A stretch of DNA of 64,000 nucleotides from CAZAPG01 sp964486935 (GTDB lineage: Bacteria; Chloroflexota; Anaerolineae; 4572-78; J111), in NCBI GenBank assembly GCA_964486935.1, contig CAZAPG010000040.1, positions 1-64,000 of the forward strand, read 5' to 3'. Shown here in pieces: positions 53,448 through 63,226 of this stretch (position 1 is its first letter; each line of letters opens with the position of its first letter). Made by a program: the position numbers and the translations under genes. Under the pieces are notes generated by a model that saw only the letters and a list, made by a program, of their open reading frames with translations, did not search any database and was not told where the DNA came from.

Positions 53448-55883
53448 ATGGAAGTAGGAATTGTGCGCCAGGTAGATATTGACCAGCAAATGCAGGAAGC
53501 ATATCTGGATTATGCCATGAGCGTTATCGTTTCTCGCGCCCTGCCCGATGTGCGGGATGGACTCAAACCCGTGCACCGCCGCATTTTGTACGCCATGCAT
53601 GATATGGGCTTGCGGGCTAACCAACCCTACAAAAAAAGCGCCCGGATTGTGGGCGAGGTATTGGGTAAATACCACCCCCACGGCGATGCCGCCGTTTACG
53701 ACTCGATGACGCGCATGGCCCAGGATTTTTCCATGCGGATGCCGCTGGTTGATGGTCAGGGCAACTTTGGCTCCATCGACGGCGACCCGCCCGCCGCCAT
53801 GCGTTACACCGAGGCGCGTCTGGCTGCCCTGGCCAACGAGGTCATGACCGACATCGACAAGGACACTGTTGATTTTGCGCCCAACTTCGATGGCAGCCTG
53901 GCCGAACCCAGCGTGCTGCCCACCAAATTCCCCAATATGCTGGTCAACGGCGCAGCCGGCATTGCCGTGGGCATGGCCACCAGCATTCCCCCCCACAACC
54001 TGAACGAGGTATGCGACGCCCTTATTTTTATGATTAATAATATCAACAAAAATAAAGATACCTCCATTGATGACCTGCTAAAGTTTATTCACGGGCCAGA
54101 TTTTCCCACCGGCGGCATCATTTACCGTTACAGCGACGGCACCAAAGACGACGAAAATGATTTGATAAAATCTGCTTATGCCGTGGGCCGAGGCCGCGTA
54201 ACCGTGCAGGCCAAAGTGCATATCGAAGAGATGAGCCGCAACCGAAACCGGCTGGTTATTACCGAGTTGCCCTACCAGACCAACAAAACCAACCTGCTTG
54301 AAAAAATTGCCGACCTGGCCCGCGACGACAAAATTGAAGGCATGACCGACTTGCGCGACGAGTCGGACCGGCAGGGCATGCGGATTGTAATTGAATTGAG
54401 CCGCACCGTTGACCCCAAAGACGTGCTCAAACAGCTATTTAAAATGACTCCTCTGCGCAGCACCTTTAGCATTAACATGCTGGCCCTGGTCGATGGCGAA
54501 CCACGCTTGCTGCCGCTCAAGCGGGCGCTGCAACTATTCATCGAACATCGCCAGGAAATTATCACCCGCCGCAGCAAGTTTGAGCTGGAAAAAGCCAAAC
54601 AGCGCGCCCACATTCTTGAAGGGCTGCGGACCGCCCTCGATAACCTGGATGAAGTGATTGACCTCATTCGCCGCTCACGCTCGGTTGATACTGCCAGAAA
54701 AAACCTGCGCAGCGCATTTAAACTCAGCGAGGCCCAGGCCACCGCAATTTTAGACATGCCGCTGCGCCGCCTGGCCGCCCTTGAGCGCAAAAAAATCGAA
54801 GAAGAGTACAGAGAAACGCTCAAACAAATTAAATACCTGGAAGGACTGCTTAAATCTCGCAAAAAAATTCTAAGCGCCATTCAGGATGAACTGGCCGACT
54901 TAAAGAAAAATTACGGCTCGCCGCGCCGCACTTTAATTGTTGACCAAACCGCCGACAAGGACAAAGTTGTAACCGCCAGAGATTTGGTGCCCGAAGAGCA
55001 GGTGGTGGTGGCCGTTACCGAAAGTGGCCGGCTGTGCTGCTGGCCCATCGAAGAAGAGTTGAACCCGGCCCGGGGCCGCCAGAAAGACCCGCTAACCGTG
55101 GCCGTGCCGGCCAACACCCGCGAAACCCTTTACCTGTTCACCGCCGATGGCCAGGCGGTTATCATCCCCATGCATCAGGTTCCCAAAGGTAGCGGCCCCG
55201 GCGAAGGCCCGGCCCTGACCGAGTTTAGCACCAATTCGGTGGGGCAGGTGGTGGCCGGAATTACCCTGCCCCAACAGGAAGTATCCGGCTATTTGTTTTT
55301 GGTTTCGCGCCAGGGACGAGTCAAGCGGATTACCCTGGGCGATTTAGCCGGCGCGCGCGGCAATGAAACCATTGTGATGGGGCTAGACTCCGGCGACACG
55401 CTGCTAACCGCCTTTACCACCCCTGGCGCGGGCGAGGTGATACTGGCCAGCAGCGCCGGGCAATGCATCCGCTTTTCAGAAGAGGATGTGCGGCCAATGG
55501 GTCTGCCGGCCGGCGGCGTGTGGGGCATCAAGCTGGGCAAAAATGATACGGTTGTGGGCGCGGGGGCAGTTGTAACCTACGGAGAACTGGTGGCGATTAC
55601 GGAGAAAGGGATTGGCAAACGCACCGATTTGAACGAGTTTTCTACCCAGGGCCGCCACGGGCAGGGAGTTATCGCTTTTCCGGTGAGCAAAGCTACGGGG
55701 CCGGTAGCGGTTGCCGCCGCTATTAATTTGAGCAACCGGGTGATGCTGATTTCTGAGAAAAAGAACAGCAAAACGGTCTACGGACGCTCGCTGCCCAAGA
55801 TGTCGCGCACCGGCAAGGGCAAATCGCTCATGTCCATTCGGGGCAAAGATGGGATTGCCCGCCTGGTTGTGCTTGAAATTTAA
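53448..55883 (+). CDS. gyrA: DNA gyrase subunit A
   Basis: Breakage-reunion subunit that introduces negative supercoils with GyrB. 811 residues from ATG 53448 (GGAGG 5 nt upstream; an in-frame ATG at 53436 overlaps that site). Catalytic Tyr120 in AAMRYTEARLA; the quinolone-determining region GKYHPHGDAAVYDSMTRMAQ shows Asp and Ala/Ser positions near 80-90 with Ala at the first. Six-bladed C-terminal wrapping domain with a GyrA-box-like QGRHGQG, which favours gyrase over topoisomerase IV. gyrB is not in the window. Confidence 0.96.
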   Translation: MEVGIVRQVDIDQQMQEAYLDYAMSVIVSRALPDVRDGLKPVHRRILYAMHDMGLRANQPYKKSARIVGEVLGKYHPHGDAAVYDSMTRMAQDFSMRMPLVDGQGNFGSIDGDPPAAMRYTEARLAALANEVMTDIDKDTVDFAPNFDGSLAEPSVLPTKFPNMLVNGAAGIAVGMATSIPPHNLNEVCDALIFMINNINKNKDTSIDDLLKFIHGPDFPTGGIIYRYSDGTKDDENDLIKSAYAVGRGRVTVQAKVHIEEMSRNRNRLVITELPYQTNKTNLLEKIADLARDDKIEGMTDLRDESDRQGMRIVIELSRTVDPKDVLKQLFKMTPLRSTFSINMLALVDGEPRLLPLKRALQLFIEHRQEIITRRSKFELEKAKQRAHILEGLRTALDNLDEVIDLIRRSRSVDTARKNLRSAFKLSEAQATAILDMPLRRLAALERKKIEEEYRETLKQIKYLEGLLKSRKKILSAIQDELADLKKNYGSPRRTLIVDQTADKDKVVTARDLVPEEQVVVAVTESGRLCCWPIEEELNPARGRQKDPLTVAVPANTRETLYLFTADGQAVIIPMHQVPKGSGPGEGPALTEFSTNSVGQVVAGITLPQQEVSGYLFLVSRQGRVKRITLGDLAGARGNETIVMGLDSGDTLLTAFTTPGAGEVILASSAGQCIRFSEEDVRPMGLPAGGVWGIKLGKNDTVVGAGAVVTYGELVAITEKGIGKRTDLNEFSTQGRHGQGVIAFPVSKATGPVAVAAAINLSNRVMLISEKKNSKTVYGRSLPKMSRTGKGKSLMSIRGKDGIARLVVLEI

Positions 55884-55903
55884 ATCAAGTTGATAACATT
55901 AGC

Positions 55904-56836
55904 CTAATGAGGAAAAATTTCTTCGGCCGGCAGTGGAGAGGGGTCGGTTTCTAATATCACAATGCCCGCGGCTACCATTACGCCGCCCAGCACGGCCATC
56001 AACAAATTATCGGGCACTTGCAGCCCCAACTCCGGCGCAACCTGCGATACAATTGCCTGTAATAACACCGTAAAAAAAGCGAATGAAAGAAAAATGATGG
56101 CGCAGCGCGACGCGCCAATGTGGGGCAGGCTCATGTTGTAAGTAAGCCAGGCAATACCCCGCATCAGCCCAATCGAGGCAATCATCAGCAAGGCGGCCAG
56201 CCCCAACTCAAAAGATGAAACCACAACCGGCACAAATGGAACCAGAAACAGCGCGCCAATTAACAAAGCCACGCCGGTTATCCAGCGCGCATCGGCAATA
56301 TCTAGCAACGGTTTGAGCAGAATAATGCCGGTGGCAAAGCCCAGCGGAGCCAGCACCGCCAGCACCTCGCCCAGGCCAAAGGTCAACCGCAGCGCCTGGG
56401 GGTCAAAATTAATAACCACCGCCCCGGCCAGGGCCAACACTCCGGCCAACCAGCGCCGAATCGATAAATATTCGCCCAAAAAAAACACGGCCAAAAACAC
56501 CACAAACACCGACTCTAACTGGCCCAACAGCGCCTCTTTGCCGGAGCCAATCAGGCTGATGGCGTAAAAGCTGAGCAGATATGCCAGGGTATAGGTGCAG
56601 AAAGCCGCCGCTACCAGCCGAACAAGCAGCCGCTGCCGGCGTGGAATCCGGATGCTGGTTCCATCTCGATAGGCAGCCAGCACCAATATCGAGCCTCCGG
56701 TTATATTGCCCAGCACCGCCACCAGCACCGCATCTGCCTGAAAATGGCGAATGACCACCTCTGTCAGCACCAATGAAATGGCCGACGTGATGGCAGAAAT
56801 CAACACAAAAAATCCATAACGAGTACGAGGCGTCAT
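55904..56836 (-). CDS. EamA/DMT-superfamily transporter
   Basis: 310 residues with ten membrane helices in two EamA repeats (about 8-145 and 158-295); the second contains the typical helix-loop GLMRGIAWLTYNMSLPHIGAS. Drug/metabolite exporters of this group carry amino acids or nucleotide precursors. It is convergent with gyrA and divergent from hutI. Substrate unknown. Confidence 0.85.
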   Translation of the reverse strand: MTPRTRYGFFVLISAITSAISLVLTEVVIRHFQADAVLVAVLGNITGGSILVLAAYRDGTSIRIPRRQRLLVRLVAAAFCTYTLAYLLSFYAISLIGSGKEALLGQLESVFVVFLAVFFLGEYLSIRRWLAGVLALAGAVVINFDPQALRLTFGLGEVLAVLAPLGFATGIILLKPLLDIADARWITGVALLIGALFLVPFVPVVVSSFELGLAALLMIASIGLMRGIAWLTYNMSLPHIGASRCAIIFLSFAFFTVLLQAIVSQVAPELGLQVPDNLLMAVLGGVMVAAGIVILETDPSPLPAEEIFPH

Positions 56837-56925
56837 CAGTTGTCCTTTTGAAAAACTTTGACAATTATAGCACGACGACTTTACAATGTCTATGGCATAA
56901 AAATGGAAAATGGAGATATTTCAGG

Positions 56926-58197
56926 ATGCAAGTTGACTTACTGATTCACAGCGCGGCCCAACTGGTTACGTGCGCCGGACCCAACGGCCCCAAACGAAAA
57001 GCGGCCATGTTGGATGCCGGCCTTATTGCCAACGGGGCGGTTGCCGTTGCCGATGGTCAAATTGTGGCCGCCGGGCCATCAACCGCAATCCGGGCAGATT
57101 ACAGCGCCAAAGAAACCATCGACGCCGGCGGCAAGGTTGTTTGCCCCGGCTTTGTTGACCCGCACACCCACGTAGTCTACGCCGGCGACCGCGCCGCCGA
57201 GTTTGAGTTGCGCCTCAAAGGGGCCAGTTACATGGAAATTATGGCCGCCGGCGGTGGCATCGTCAGCACTATGCGGGCCGTGCGCGCCGCCACGGTAGAG
57301 CAACTGGTTGCCGAAACCCGGCCCCGGCTGGAGGCAATGCTGGCGCTGGGCACAACTACTGTTGAAATCAAAACCGGTTACGGGCTGGACACCCCCGGCG
57401 AGCTAAAAATGCTCAGGGCGATTGCCGCGCTGGCAGCCGGCCACCCTGCCGACCTCATCCCCACTTTTTTGGGGGCGCACGCCGTGCCGCCGGAGTACAA
57501 AGGCCGCGCCGATGAATATATTGATTTGGTCATCGAGGAGATGTTGCCCGCCGCTGTTGAGTGGTATCAACAATCGCCCTTTGCCGCCAGCGGCTCGCCA
57601 TTTTTTTGCGACGTGTTCTGCGAGGCCAATGTGTTCGACCGGCAGCAAGCGCAGCGAGTGCTGGAAGCGGGGCTAACCCTGGGCCTGCTGCCCAAAATCC
57701 ACGCCGATGAGTTTGAAAATTTGGGCGGGGTAAAAATGGCGGTTGGGTTGGGCGCCCTCTCCGCCGACCACCTGGACGTGACCCCCCCGCACGAAGTGGC
57801 CGCGCTGGCCGGCTCTAACACCGTGGGCGTGGTCATTCCGGCGGTTAATTTCAATTTGGGCAGCACCCATTTTGCCAATGCCCGCGGCCTGATTGATGCG
57901 GGCGCAGCCCTGGCCCTGAGCACCGATATCAACCCCGGCTCTGCGCCCTGCCCTTCTATGCCGCTGGTTATGGCCATTGCCTGCCGCTACCAGCGCCTGC
58001 TGCCCGCCGAGGCGCTTAACGCCGCCACCATCAACGCCGCCCACGCCGTGGGGCTGGGCCAGCGCCTCGGCTCCATCGAGGCCGGCAAACAGGCCGACCT
58101 GCTGATTGTCAACGCGCCGGATTATCGCCACCTGGCTTATCAGTTTGGGGGTAATTTGGTTGAGCGGGTCATCAAGCGGGGGCGGCTGCTAAAGTAG
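56926..58197 (+). CDS. hutI: Imidazolonepropionase (HutI)
   Basis: Third step of histidine degradation: opens 4-imidazolone-5-propanoate to N-formimidoyl-glutamate. 423 residues from ATG 56926 (GGAG about 11 nt upstream), matching the family; a longer frame starts at 56848. Amidohydrolase metal site PGFVDPHTHVVYAGDR, the imidazolone-specific EIKTGYGLDTPGELKMLR, KIHADEFENLGG and STDINPGSAP are in place. hutH and hutU are not in the window; hutF follows on the opposite strand. Confidence 0.95.
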   Translation: MQVDLLIHSAAQLVTCAGPNGPKRKAAMLDAGLIANGAVAVADGQIVAAGPSTAIRADYSAKETIDAGGKVVCPGFVDPHTHVVYAGDRAAEFELRLKGASYMEIMAAGGGIVSTMRAVRAATVEQLVAETRPRLEAMLALGTTTVEIKTGYGLDTPGELKMLRAIAALAAGHPADLIPTFLGAHAVPPEYKGRADEYIDLVIEEMLPAAVEWYQQSPFAASGSPFFCDVFCEANVFDRQQAQRVLEAGLTLGLLPKIHADEFENLGGVKMAVGLGALSADHLDVTPPHEVAALAGSNTVGVVIPAVNFNLGSTHFANARGLIDAGAALALSTDINPGSAPCPSMPLVMAIACRYQRLLPAEALNAATINAAHAVGLGQRLGSIEAGKQADLLIVNAPDYRHLAYQFGGNLVERVIKRGRLLK

Positions 58198-58211
58198 TCC
58201 GCAAGACAATT

Positions 58212-58766
58212 ATGAGCACAAACCAGAATCTGGTAAAGCTTAAAAGAAAACTTCTGCTTGTAAAAGCAACCAGCGCAATGCTTGCAACGTGGGGTATGTT
58301 GTGGATATGGCTCACCTGGACTTATTACGAAGCTGATAAAATATTTTTTGCAGCCGGGATTATTTTTTTGCTGGTGGGATTATTTGGCCTATTTCACACC
58401 GCAAAATGGTCTGGTAGAGCAATTTGGGTATATCAACACGTTATCCCGCAACCAATGAATTTGCGGCTCGAGATTACATCATGGACAGACAGCACAGATT
58501 TTGCAGCCTATTTATCGCCGGCAAGCAATGACTATTGATCTCAGATATTTAAAGTTCCAATCGCTCATCCATCCTGGAATGTTGAACTAATTGATAATAA
58601 AGTGATTCCGGCCAGAGTTTTTATTGACCCAAACACGGGCAAAGTTGCAGTAATAGAAACAAATTATGGGTTACTCTGGAACTGGGGCTTTGCCGGCGAC
58701 CCTGTAAGAAATGAACCAACCTCTACAGGCCCAAACAATACGCCCGGCCGGCTACACCAGCCCTAA
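58212..58766 (+). pseudogene. Membrane-anchored protein gene interrupted by an in-frame TGA
   Basis: From ATG 58212 the frame gives 108 residues with two helices (about 20-40 and 48-68), then TGA at 58536-58538. The same frame then continues with protein-like sequence (SQIFKVPIAHPSWNVELIDN, VFIDPNTGKVAVIETNYGLL) to TAA at 58764, 184 codons in all. A single nonsense mutation in one gene explains this best; the downstream part has no start or ribosome site of its own. No family recognised. Its end overlaps hutF by 15 nt. Confidence 0.65.
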
Positions 58767-59996
58767 CCGCCGCAACGTCCGCTCATACCCCCGGTATGCT
58801 GCCTCGTATTGCAAATGCGCGCCGCCTTCAACAATAACCTGCCCCCCAACCTCCACCCTGTCTACGGCGCGGGGCGTTGCGCCAAAAATAATTGCGTCGG
58901 GCAGCAGGTCATCGCTGATGAGGGCGATAGCGGGGTCATCTGCCTTCAGATAAACCCGGTCGCTTTGCCAGGCATCGGCCATACCGATGGCCTGATAGCC
59001 GTACCCGGTGGCCGCTTGCAGCAACGCCGGCGCTTCGGCGGCCACGGTGCGGGCTTCGGCGCGAGAGCGGTCATCCAGTTCTACCGCCCGAATCTCCTCA
59101 AAAGCATCGGGGCCGGCGTGGCTGTCGACCCCCACGCACAGCCGCGCGCCGGCCTGCGCCAATCCGGCAACCTCCGGCAGGCCATCGCCCAAATCGCGCT
59201 CGGTGGTGCGGCACAAACAAACGTAGGCCGCCGCCTGCCCCAACGCCTGAATCTCGCTGTTGTTGAGATGCGTGGCGTGAATCCCCACAAAATTTGAGTC
59301 CAGCACGCCATCCTCGGCCAGCAGGGCTACGGGCCGCCGGCCATACTCGGCCAGACACTCTTCAATCTCGCGCTGCTGCTCGGCCACGTGCATGTGAAAC
59401 ATCAACCCCCGTTGACGCGCATAGCCGGCCAGCTCTCGCACCTGCTGGCGCGGCACAGCCCGAATACTGTGAGCGGCCAGCGCAATTTCCACGCCGGGCG
59501 TGTCGCCAAACCGCTGAATTAGAGCCTCGACATCCTGCCACACCGGCTCAAGCGAGGAGTCGGCAAAGCGTTGCTGGGCCGGGGCCAGGGCCTGATTGTG
59601 CCCGGCGCGCAAATAGGCCGCCCGGATGAGCGTTATCCGCAGCCCGGCCTCTTGCGCCGCCCGAATGACGGCCTCGGCCAGTTCGGTGCGGTTGGGGTAC
59701 GGTTGTCCGCCCGGCCCGTGATGAAGGTAATGGAACTCGCCCACCGCGGTTACGCCCGACATAGCCAGCTCTACAAAAGCAAAGCGGGAAATGTTAAAAA
59801 TGTCGTCCGGGGTCAGCTTTTCGGCCAGGGTATACATCAGCCCGCGCCACGACCAGAAGGAGCCGGCCTGGGTGGCCCGGCGCTGGGTGCGCCCCCGCAG
59901 CGCCCGCTGAAAGGCGTGCGAGTGGGCCGTGGCCAGGCCGGGCATAATTATATGATTGTTCTCCCGGCGAATTAATTCAGACAAAGTTTGAGTCAT
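58752..59996 (-). CDS. hutF: Formimidoylglutamate deiminase (HutF), short N-terminus
   Basis: Converts N-formimidoyl-L-glutamate to N-formyl-glutamate, the step after HutI in the five-step histidine route. About 414 residues from ATG 59996 (MTQTLSEL); a longer frame starts at 60029 inside a repeat. Metal ligands appear in ATAHSHAFQRAL (His-x-His), HMHVAEQ, GIHATHL and GVDSHA. The segment SFWSWRGLMYTLAEKL is typical. HutF usually has about 30-45 more residues forming an N-terminal beta part before the PGxxNxHSH motif; here they are missing, right where the repeat element begins. Confidence 0.87.
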   Translation of the reverse strand: MTQTLSELIRRENNHIIMPGLATAHSHAFQRALRGRTQRRATQAGSFWSWRGLMYTLAEKLTPDDIFNISRFAFVELAMSGVTAVGEFHYLHHGPGGQPYPNRTELAEAVIRAAQEAGLRITLIRAAYLRAGHNQALAPAQQRFADSSLEPVWQDVEALIQRFGDTPGVEIALAAHSIRAVPRQQVRELAGYARQRGLMFHMHVAEQQREIEECLAEYGRRPVALLAEDGVLDSNFVGIHATHLNNSEIQALGQAAAYVCLCRTTERDLGDGLPEVAGLAQAGARLCVGVDSHAGPDAFEEIRAVELDDRSRAEARTVAAEAPALLQAATGYGYQAIGMADAWQSDRVYLKADDPAIALISDDLLPDAIIFGATPRAVDRVEVGGQVIVEGGAHLQYEAAYRGYERTLRRLGLV

Positions 59997-60017
59997 TGTT
60001 TCCATCCCAATTCTTGC

Positions 60018-60195
60018 TAACGGACACATCCCAAATTTGACAGAATTTGACTGTCAAAAAATCGGTCAACCGCCCAGACGAATGACGAAAGACGATTGAC
60101 GAAGCCTTTAAATCGTCACAAATTGTTCGTCGTTCGTCATTGGTCCTTCGTCTTTTGTCTGGAATCGATGTCAAACTAAAGGGGTGTCCGTTAGC
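60018..60195. mobile_element. 178-bp terminal-inverted-repeat element containing inverted heptanucleotide arrays
   Basis: Ends GCTAACGGACAC (60018-60029) and its exact complement GTGTCCGTTAGC (60184-60195); similarity extends inward, imperfectly, to TTTGACA. Inside are ACGAATG, ACGAAAG, ACGATTG, ACGAAGC (60078-60105) and, inverted, five TTCGTC-type units (60124-60158). No protein is encoded. The left end lies about 20 nt before the hutF start. MITE-like by structure; mobility is inference. Confidence 0.7.
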
Positions 60196-60216
60196 GAAAT
60201 GCCAATTTAGGGATAT

Positions 60217-61332
60217 TTACAGATTTTCGGTGATGTAGGCTTCGAGCCGTTCCAGGGCTTCGGGCATGTTTTTGCGGCCAAAACCAACCCGAAAGTTTTT
60301 GTCGCCAAAATCATAGTAGTTGCCGGGCAGCAGCAGCACGCCCTGTTTGTCGAGCAGGTCGAGGCAGAAGCTTTCGACATTCTGCTCCAGTTTCAGGCCG
60401 GGAAAGGCAATGGCCCCAGCTTTGGGCGGTAGCCAGTTGAAAATATCCCGGTAGGCTTCAAAAAAATGGTTGAGTAGCTCCAGGTTGTGGTGAACAATGG
60501 CCAGGTTGCGCTGCGTAATTTGCTCTTTATGGCGCAGGGCCAGGGCAGCTAAAAATTCGCTGGGGGCGCTGTTGCAAATGGTGGTGTAATCTTTAAAGGC
60601 GGCCATGGCCCGGTAAATCTCGGCGTTTTGGGTGGCAATCCAGCCGATACGCAGCCCGGCCAGCCCGTATGTTTTTGACATGACCCCCAGCGAGACGGCG
60701 TTTTCGTACAAATCGCAGGCCGAGGGCAGCCGGTCGAGCGGGTTATATTCCAAACCTTTGTAAACCTCGTCAAAGAAGATGACCAGATTATGCCGCCGGG
60801 CAATGTCGATAATTTCCTGTAGTTTTTCAAAGCTCATCAGGTAGCCGGTGGGGTTATGGGGGCAGTTGATAATAACGGCTTTGGTATTGGGCCGAATGCT
60901 GCGGCGCAGAAAATTAAGGTCAAGCTCCCAGTTGTACTGCTCAAGGCCAACCCATTTTGTAACCTGGCAGCCAATAGCCGCAGCCACCTCAAACAGAGAT
61001 TGATAACAGGGATAATGGACAATCACATGGTCGCCGGGAGAGAGCAAAATGTTCATAAAATTAAAGATGGCTTCTTCGGCCCCGGCGTGAACCAGCACCT
61101 GTTCCGGCTGGATGTGCCGGTACAGGGCGGCAATCTCCCGGCGCAACTCCGGGCTACCCTGAGACTCGGTGTAGCCCAGCCAGTGTTGGCGCAAGGCTTC
61201 AGCCGCGCCTTCTTCCATATCCAGCAATTCTTGAATTGAAAAAGACTCGCAATCGGAACTGCATAGCAGATAAGGGGCTTTAAATTCGTACCGGGCAAAA
61301 AATCTTTCGAGCTTAAATGGGGCAATATTCAT
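60217..61332 (-). CDS. Class I/II PLP-dependent aminotransferase
   Basis: 371 residues from ATG 61332 (GAGGAG about 10 nt upstream; GTG 61335 directly precedes it). Fold-type I features: HAGAEEAIFNFMN, INCPHNPTGYLMS, FDEVYKG, the PLP lysine in MSKTYGLAGLRIGW and the C-terminal RVGFGRKNMPEAL (carboxylate Arg). Close relatives include aromatic and capreomycidine-type aminotransferases. Neighbours give no pathway; placed next to hutF, it could act on an amino acid, but this is speculation. Confidence 0.88.
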   Translation of the reverse strand: MNIAPFKLERFFARYEFKAPYLLCSSDCESFSIQELLDMEEGAAEALRQHWLGYTESQGSPELRREIAALYRHIQPEQVLVHAGAEEAIFNFMNILLSPGDHVIVHYPCYQSLFEVAAAIGCQVTKWVGLEQYNWELDLNFLRRSIRPNTKAVIINCPHNPTGYLMSFEKLQEIIDIARRHNLVIFFDEVYKGLEYNPLDRLPSACDLYENAVSLGVMSKTYGLAGLRIGWIATQNAEIYRAMAAFKDYTTICNSAPSEFLAALALRHKEQITQRNLAIVHHNLELLNHFFEAYRDIFNWLPPKAGAIAFPGLKLEQNVESFCLDLLDKQGVLLLPGNYYDFGDKNFRVGFGRKNMPEALERLEAYITENL

Positions 61333-61365
61333 CACCTTTTCTCCTCAGAAAATAGCAAATTGTCT

Positions 61366-61480
61366 AGACCTTTGAGGTTTTGAAAACCTCAAAGGTCTGC
61401 TTCTCTGAAAATAACCCCCTCCCCAACCCTCCCCCGTGCGCGGGGGAGGGAGTCGCGTTAGCGACGGGTGGGGGTGGGTT
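61366..61480. repeat. Two hairpin repeats in the aminotransferase-kinase gap
   Basis: First, AGACCTTTGAGGTTT-TGAA-AACCTCAAAGGTCT (61366-61398), nearly perfect. Second, CCCTCCCCCG-TG-CGCGGGGGAGGG within 61428-61450, with outer arms of GTGGG/CCCAC type. The 61333-61638 gap has no gene otherwise. Confidence 0.8.
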
Positions 61481-61638
61481 AAATTTTCACCCGTGCCGGG
61501 TACAGGCATTATAAGCATTGTGCCGGATGCGACAAATGCTCAAGTTGTCTCAAACCTTTGTGCTATTGCTCTGCGTATCAGGTTATGCTAAGGTAGAGGC
61601 ATTAAATATTTTATCAAACCAGCCGGATTTTTATTGAT

Positions 61639-62970
61639 ATGACAACGTCTGCCGCAACTCAAGAAACGAACAAACTGATGAACCACAATTTGTTGGAGCA
61701 CATTTTGCAGGTCAGCCGCCAAATGGCAGAAACCCGCACGCTGCTCCCCTTGATGAATTACGTTTTAGACGAGGCCATTGGCCTGGTGGGAGCCGAGCGG
61801 GGATATGTGGTTCTGGTTCAGCCGGATGGTTCGCTGGACTCGCCCATTAAGCGCGGGCGCGACGGCCAGATTTTAGAGGAAGATGACGACCAGATTAGCA
61901 AATCGGTGCTTAAGTACGTGGTAGAAAATAGCCAGCCGCTGGTATTGCGCGATGCCATGAGCGACCCCCGTTTTAGCGGGGCCAACAGCGTGGCGTTGCT
62001 TAAATTGCGTTCAGTTATGTGCGTACCGCTTATTTCCCACGGCGATACAGTTGGCGCGATTTATGTTGAAAATCGCAGCGTGAGTGGCCGCTTTAACGAT
62101 GACGACCTGCCGCCGCTGATTTTATTTGCCAACCAGGCCGCCGTAGCCATTGAAAACGCCTCGCTGTACGAAGAGCTTGAAGCCCGCGTAACCGCCAGAA
62201 CGCGCGAACTTGAACAGGCCATGCTTCATGTTGAAAAGGGCTGGGCCGAAGCGGTAGAGGCTAACCGGCTGCGCACCGTATGGCTAAACAAGGTTATTCA
62301 CGACCTGCGAGCGCCGCTGGTCATTGCTTCCGGCTCGCTCTCGATGTTAAAAGATGGCGGGTTTGGCCACCTGAACCCCAAACAACTTGAGTGGATTAGC
62401 AAATCGCTAGAAACGGTGATGCATGTCAAAAACCTTACAAATGACCTGTTTGACCTATCGCGCCTTGAAGTGGGAGCCATCACTCTGCATCTGGAATTGA
62501 CCAACCTGGAAGAATTTATGCGCAATGTATATGATATTGCCCTGGGGTTGCCCTGGTCCAAAAAGGTATTGCTAGAGCTGGATATGTCAACGCCATTACC
62601 CCTGGTTGCCATCGACCCGCTGCGCATCAGGCAGGTATTGCTTAATCTGTTGTCAAACGCCCAAAAATTTACCGGCCAGGGAAGCGTAACGCTGCACGCC
62701 AAATGGCTAAAAGATGAGGACGAAGTAAGGCTGGGGGTGAAAGATACGGGCGAAGGCATTCCCCCCGACAAGTTGGGCCAGTTGTTTGAGCGATTCCAGC
62801 AGGTTGATAACAACCCGCAACGCCGGCGGCAGGGAGCCGGTCTCGGTTTAGCCATTTGCCGAGAGTTGATAGAAATGCACGGCGGGCGCATTTGGGTTGA
62901 AAGTACGCCGGCTGTGGGGTCAAATTTTATGTTTACCCTGCCACTCAATTCCCCCTCGCACCCAGCTTAA
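61639..62970 (+). CDS. GAF-domain sensor histidine kinase
   Basis: 443 residues, no membrane helix, so a cytoplasmic sensor. GAF domain about 30-180 (RGYVVLVQPDG ... MCVPLISHGDTVGAIYVENR), a coiled linker (LYEELEARVTARTRELEQA), a HisKA domain with the phospho-acceptor His in VIHDLRAPLVIASG, and an HATPase domain with N box LLNLLSNAQKF, G1 VKDTGEGIP and G2 GAGLGLAICRELIEMHGG. The ligand of the GAF domain is unknown. No response regulator is adjacent: the next gene is a sugar permease. Orphan kinase by location. Confidence 0.93.
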   Translation: MTTSAATQETNKLMNHNLLEHILQVSRQMAETRTLLPLMNYVLDEAIGLVGAERGYVVLVQPDGSLDSPIKRGRDGQILEEDDDQISKSVLKYVVENSQPLVLRDAMSDPRFSGANSVALLKLRSVMCVPLISHGDTVGAIYVENRSVSGRFNDDDLPPLILFANQAAVAIENASLYEELEARVTARTRELEQAMLHVEKGWAEAVEANRLRTVWLNKVIHDLRAPLVIASGSLSMLKDGGFGHLNPKQLEWISKSLETVMHVKNLTNDLFDLSRLEVGAITLHLELTNLEEFMRNVYDIALGLPWSKKVLLELDMSTPLPLVAIDPLRIRQVLLNLLSNAQKFTGQGSVTLHAKWLKDEDEVRLGVKDTGEGIPPDKLGQLFERFQQVDNNPQRRRQGAGLGLAICRELIEMHGGRIWVESTPAVGSNFMFTLPLNSPSHPA

Positions 62971-63103
62971 ATAGTTAAAACATTTTAACCACCTTTTTAC
63001 ACAATCTTAACTTCTACTTAAACAAACGCTTAACTATACCCTTTACAATTACCCTGAGATGCGGATTGGCGCAATTTCTTCATCTTTCCTCTTTCTCTAA
63101 TTG

Positions 63104-63226
63104 CCGAATTCGAAAGAAACCTGACAGGTTTTGACATACCCACGCAAGATTCGATAAAAATTCTGGATTTTAGCTTCAATTTGCCAGATTTTTGTTCTGA
63201 AAACCTGTCAGGCCTGGAATTTCGGA
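63104..63226. repeat. Inverted-repeat element of about 123 bp
   Basis: Left arm CCGAATTCG-AAAG-AAACCTGACAGG and right arm (complement) CCGAAATTCCAGGCCTGACAGG, separated by about 70 nt of AT-rich DNA. The 62971-63427 gap holds no gene; a promoter for the permease must lie downstream of this element. Confidence 0.6.

Noticed and set aside
58536..58538. Selenocysteine codon
   Set aside because: No selenoprotein context and no visible SECIS hairpin just after the TGA; a nonsense mutation is simpler.
61428..61480. Rho-independent terminator after the histidine kinase upstream region
   Set aside because: Hairpin of G/C runs lacks a T run on either side that would serve a neighbouring gene end; listed as a repeat instead.
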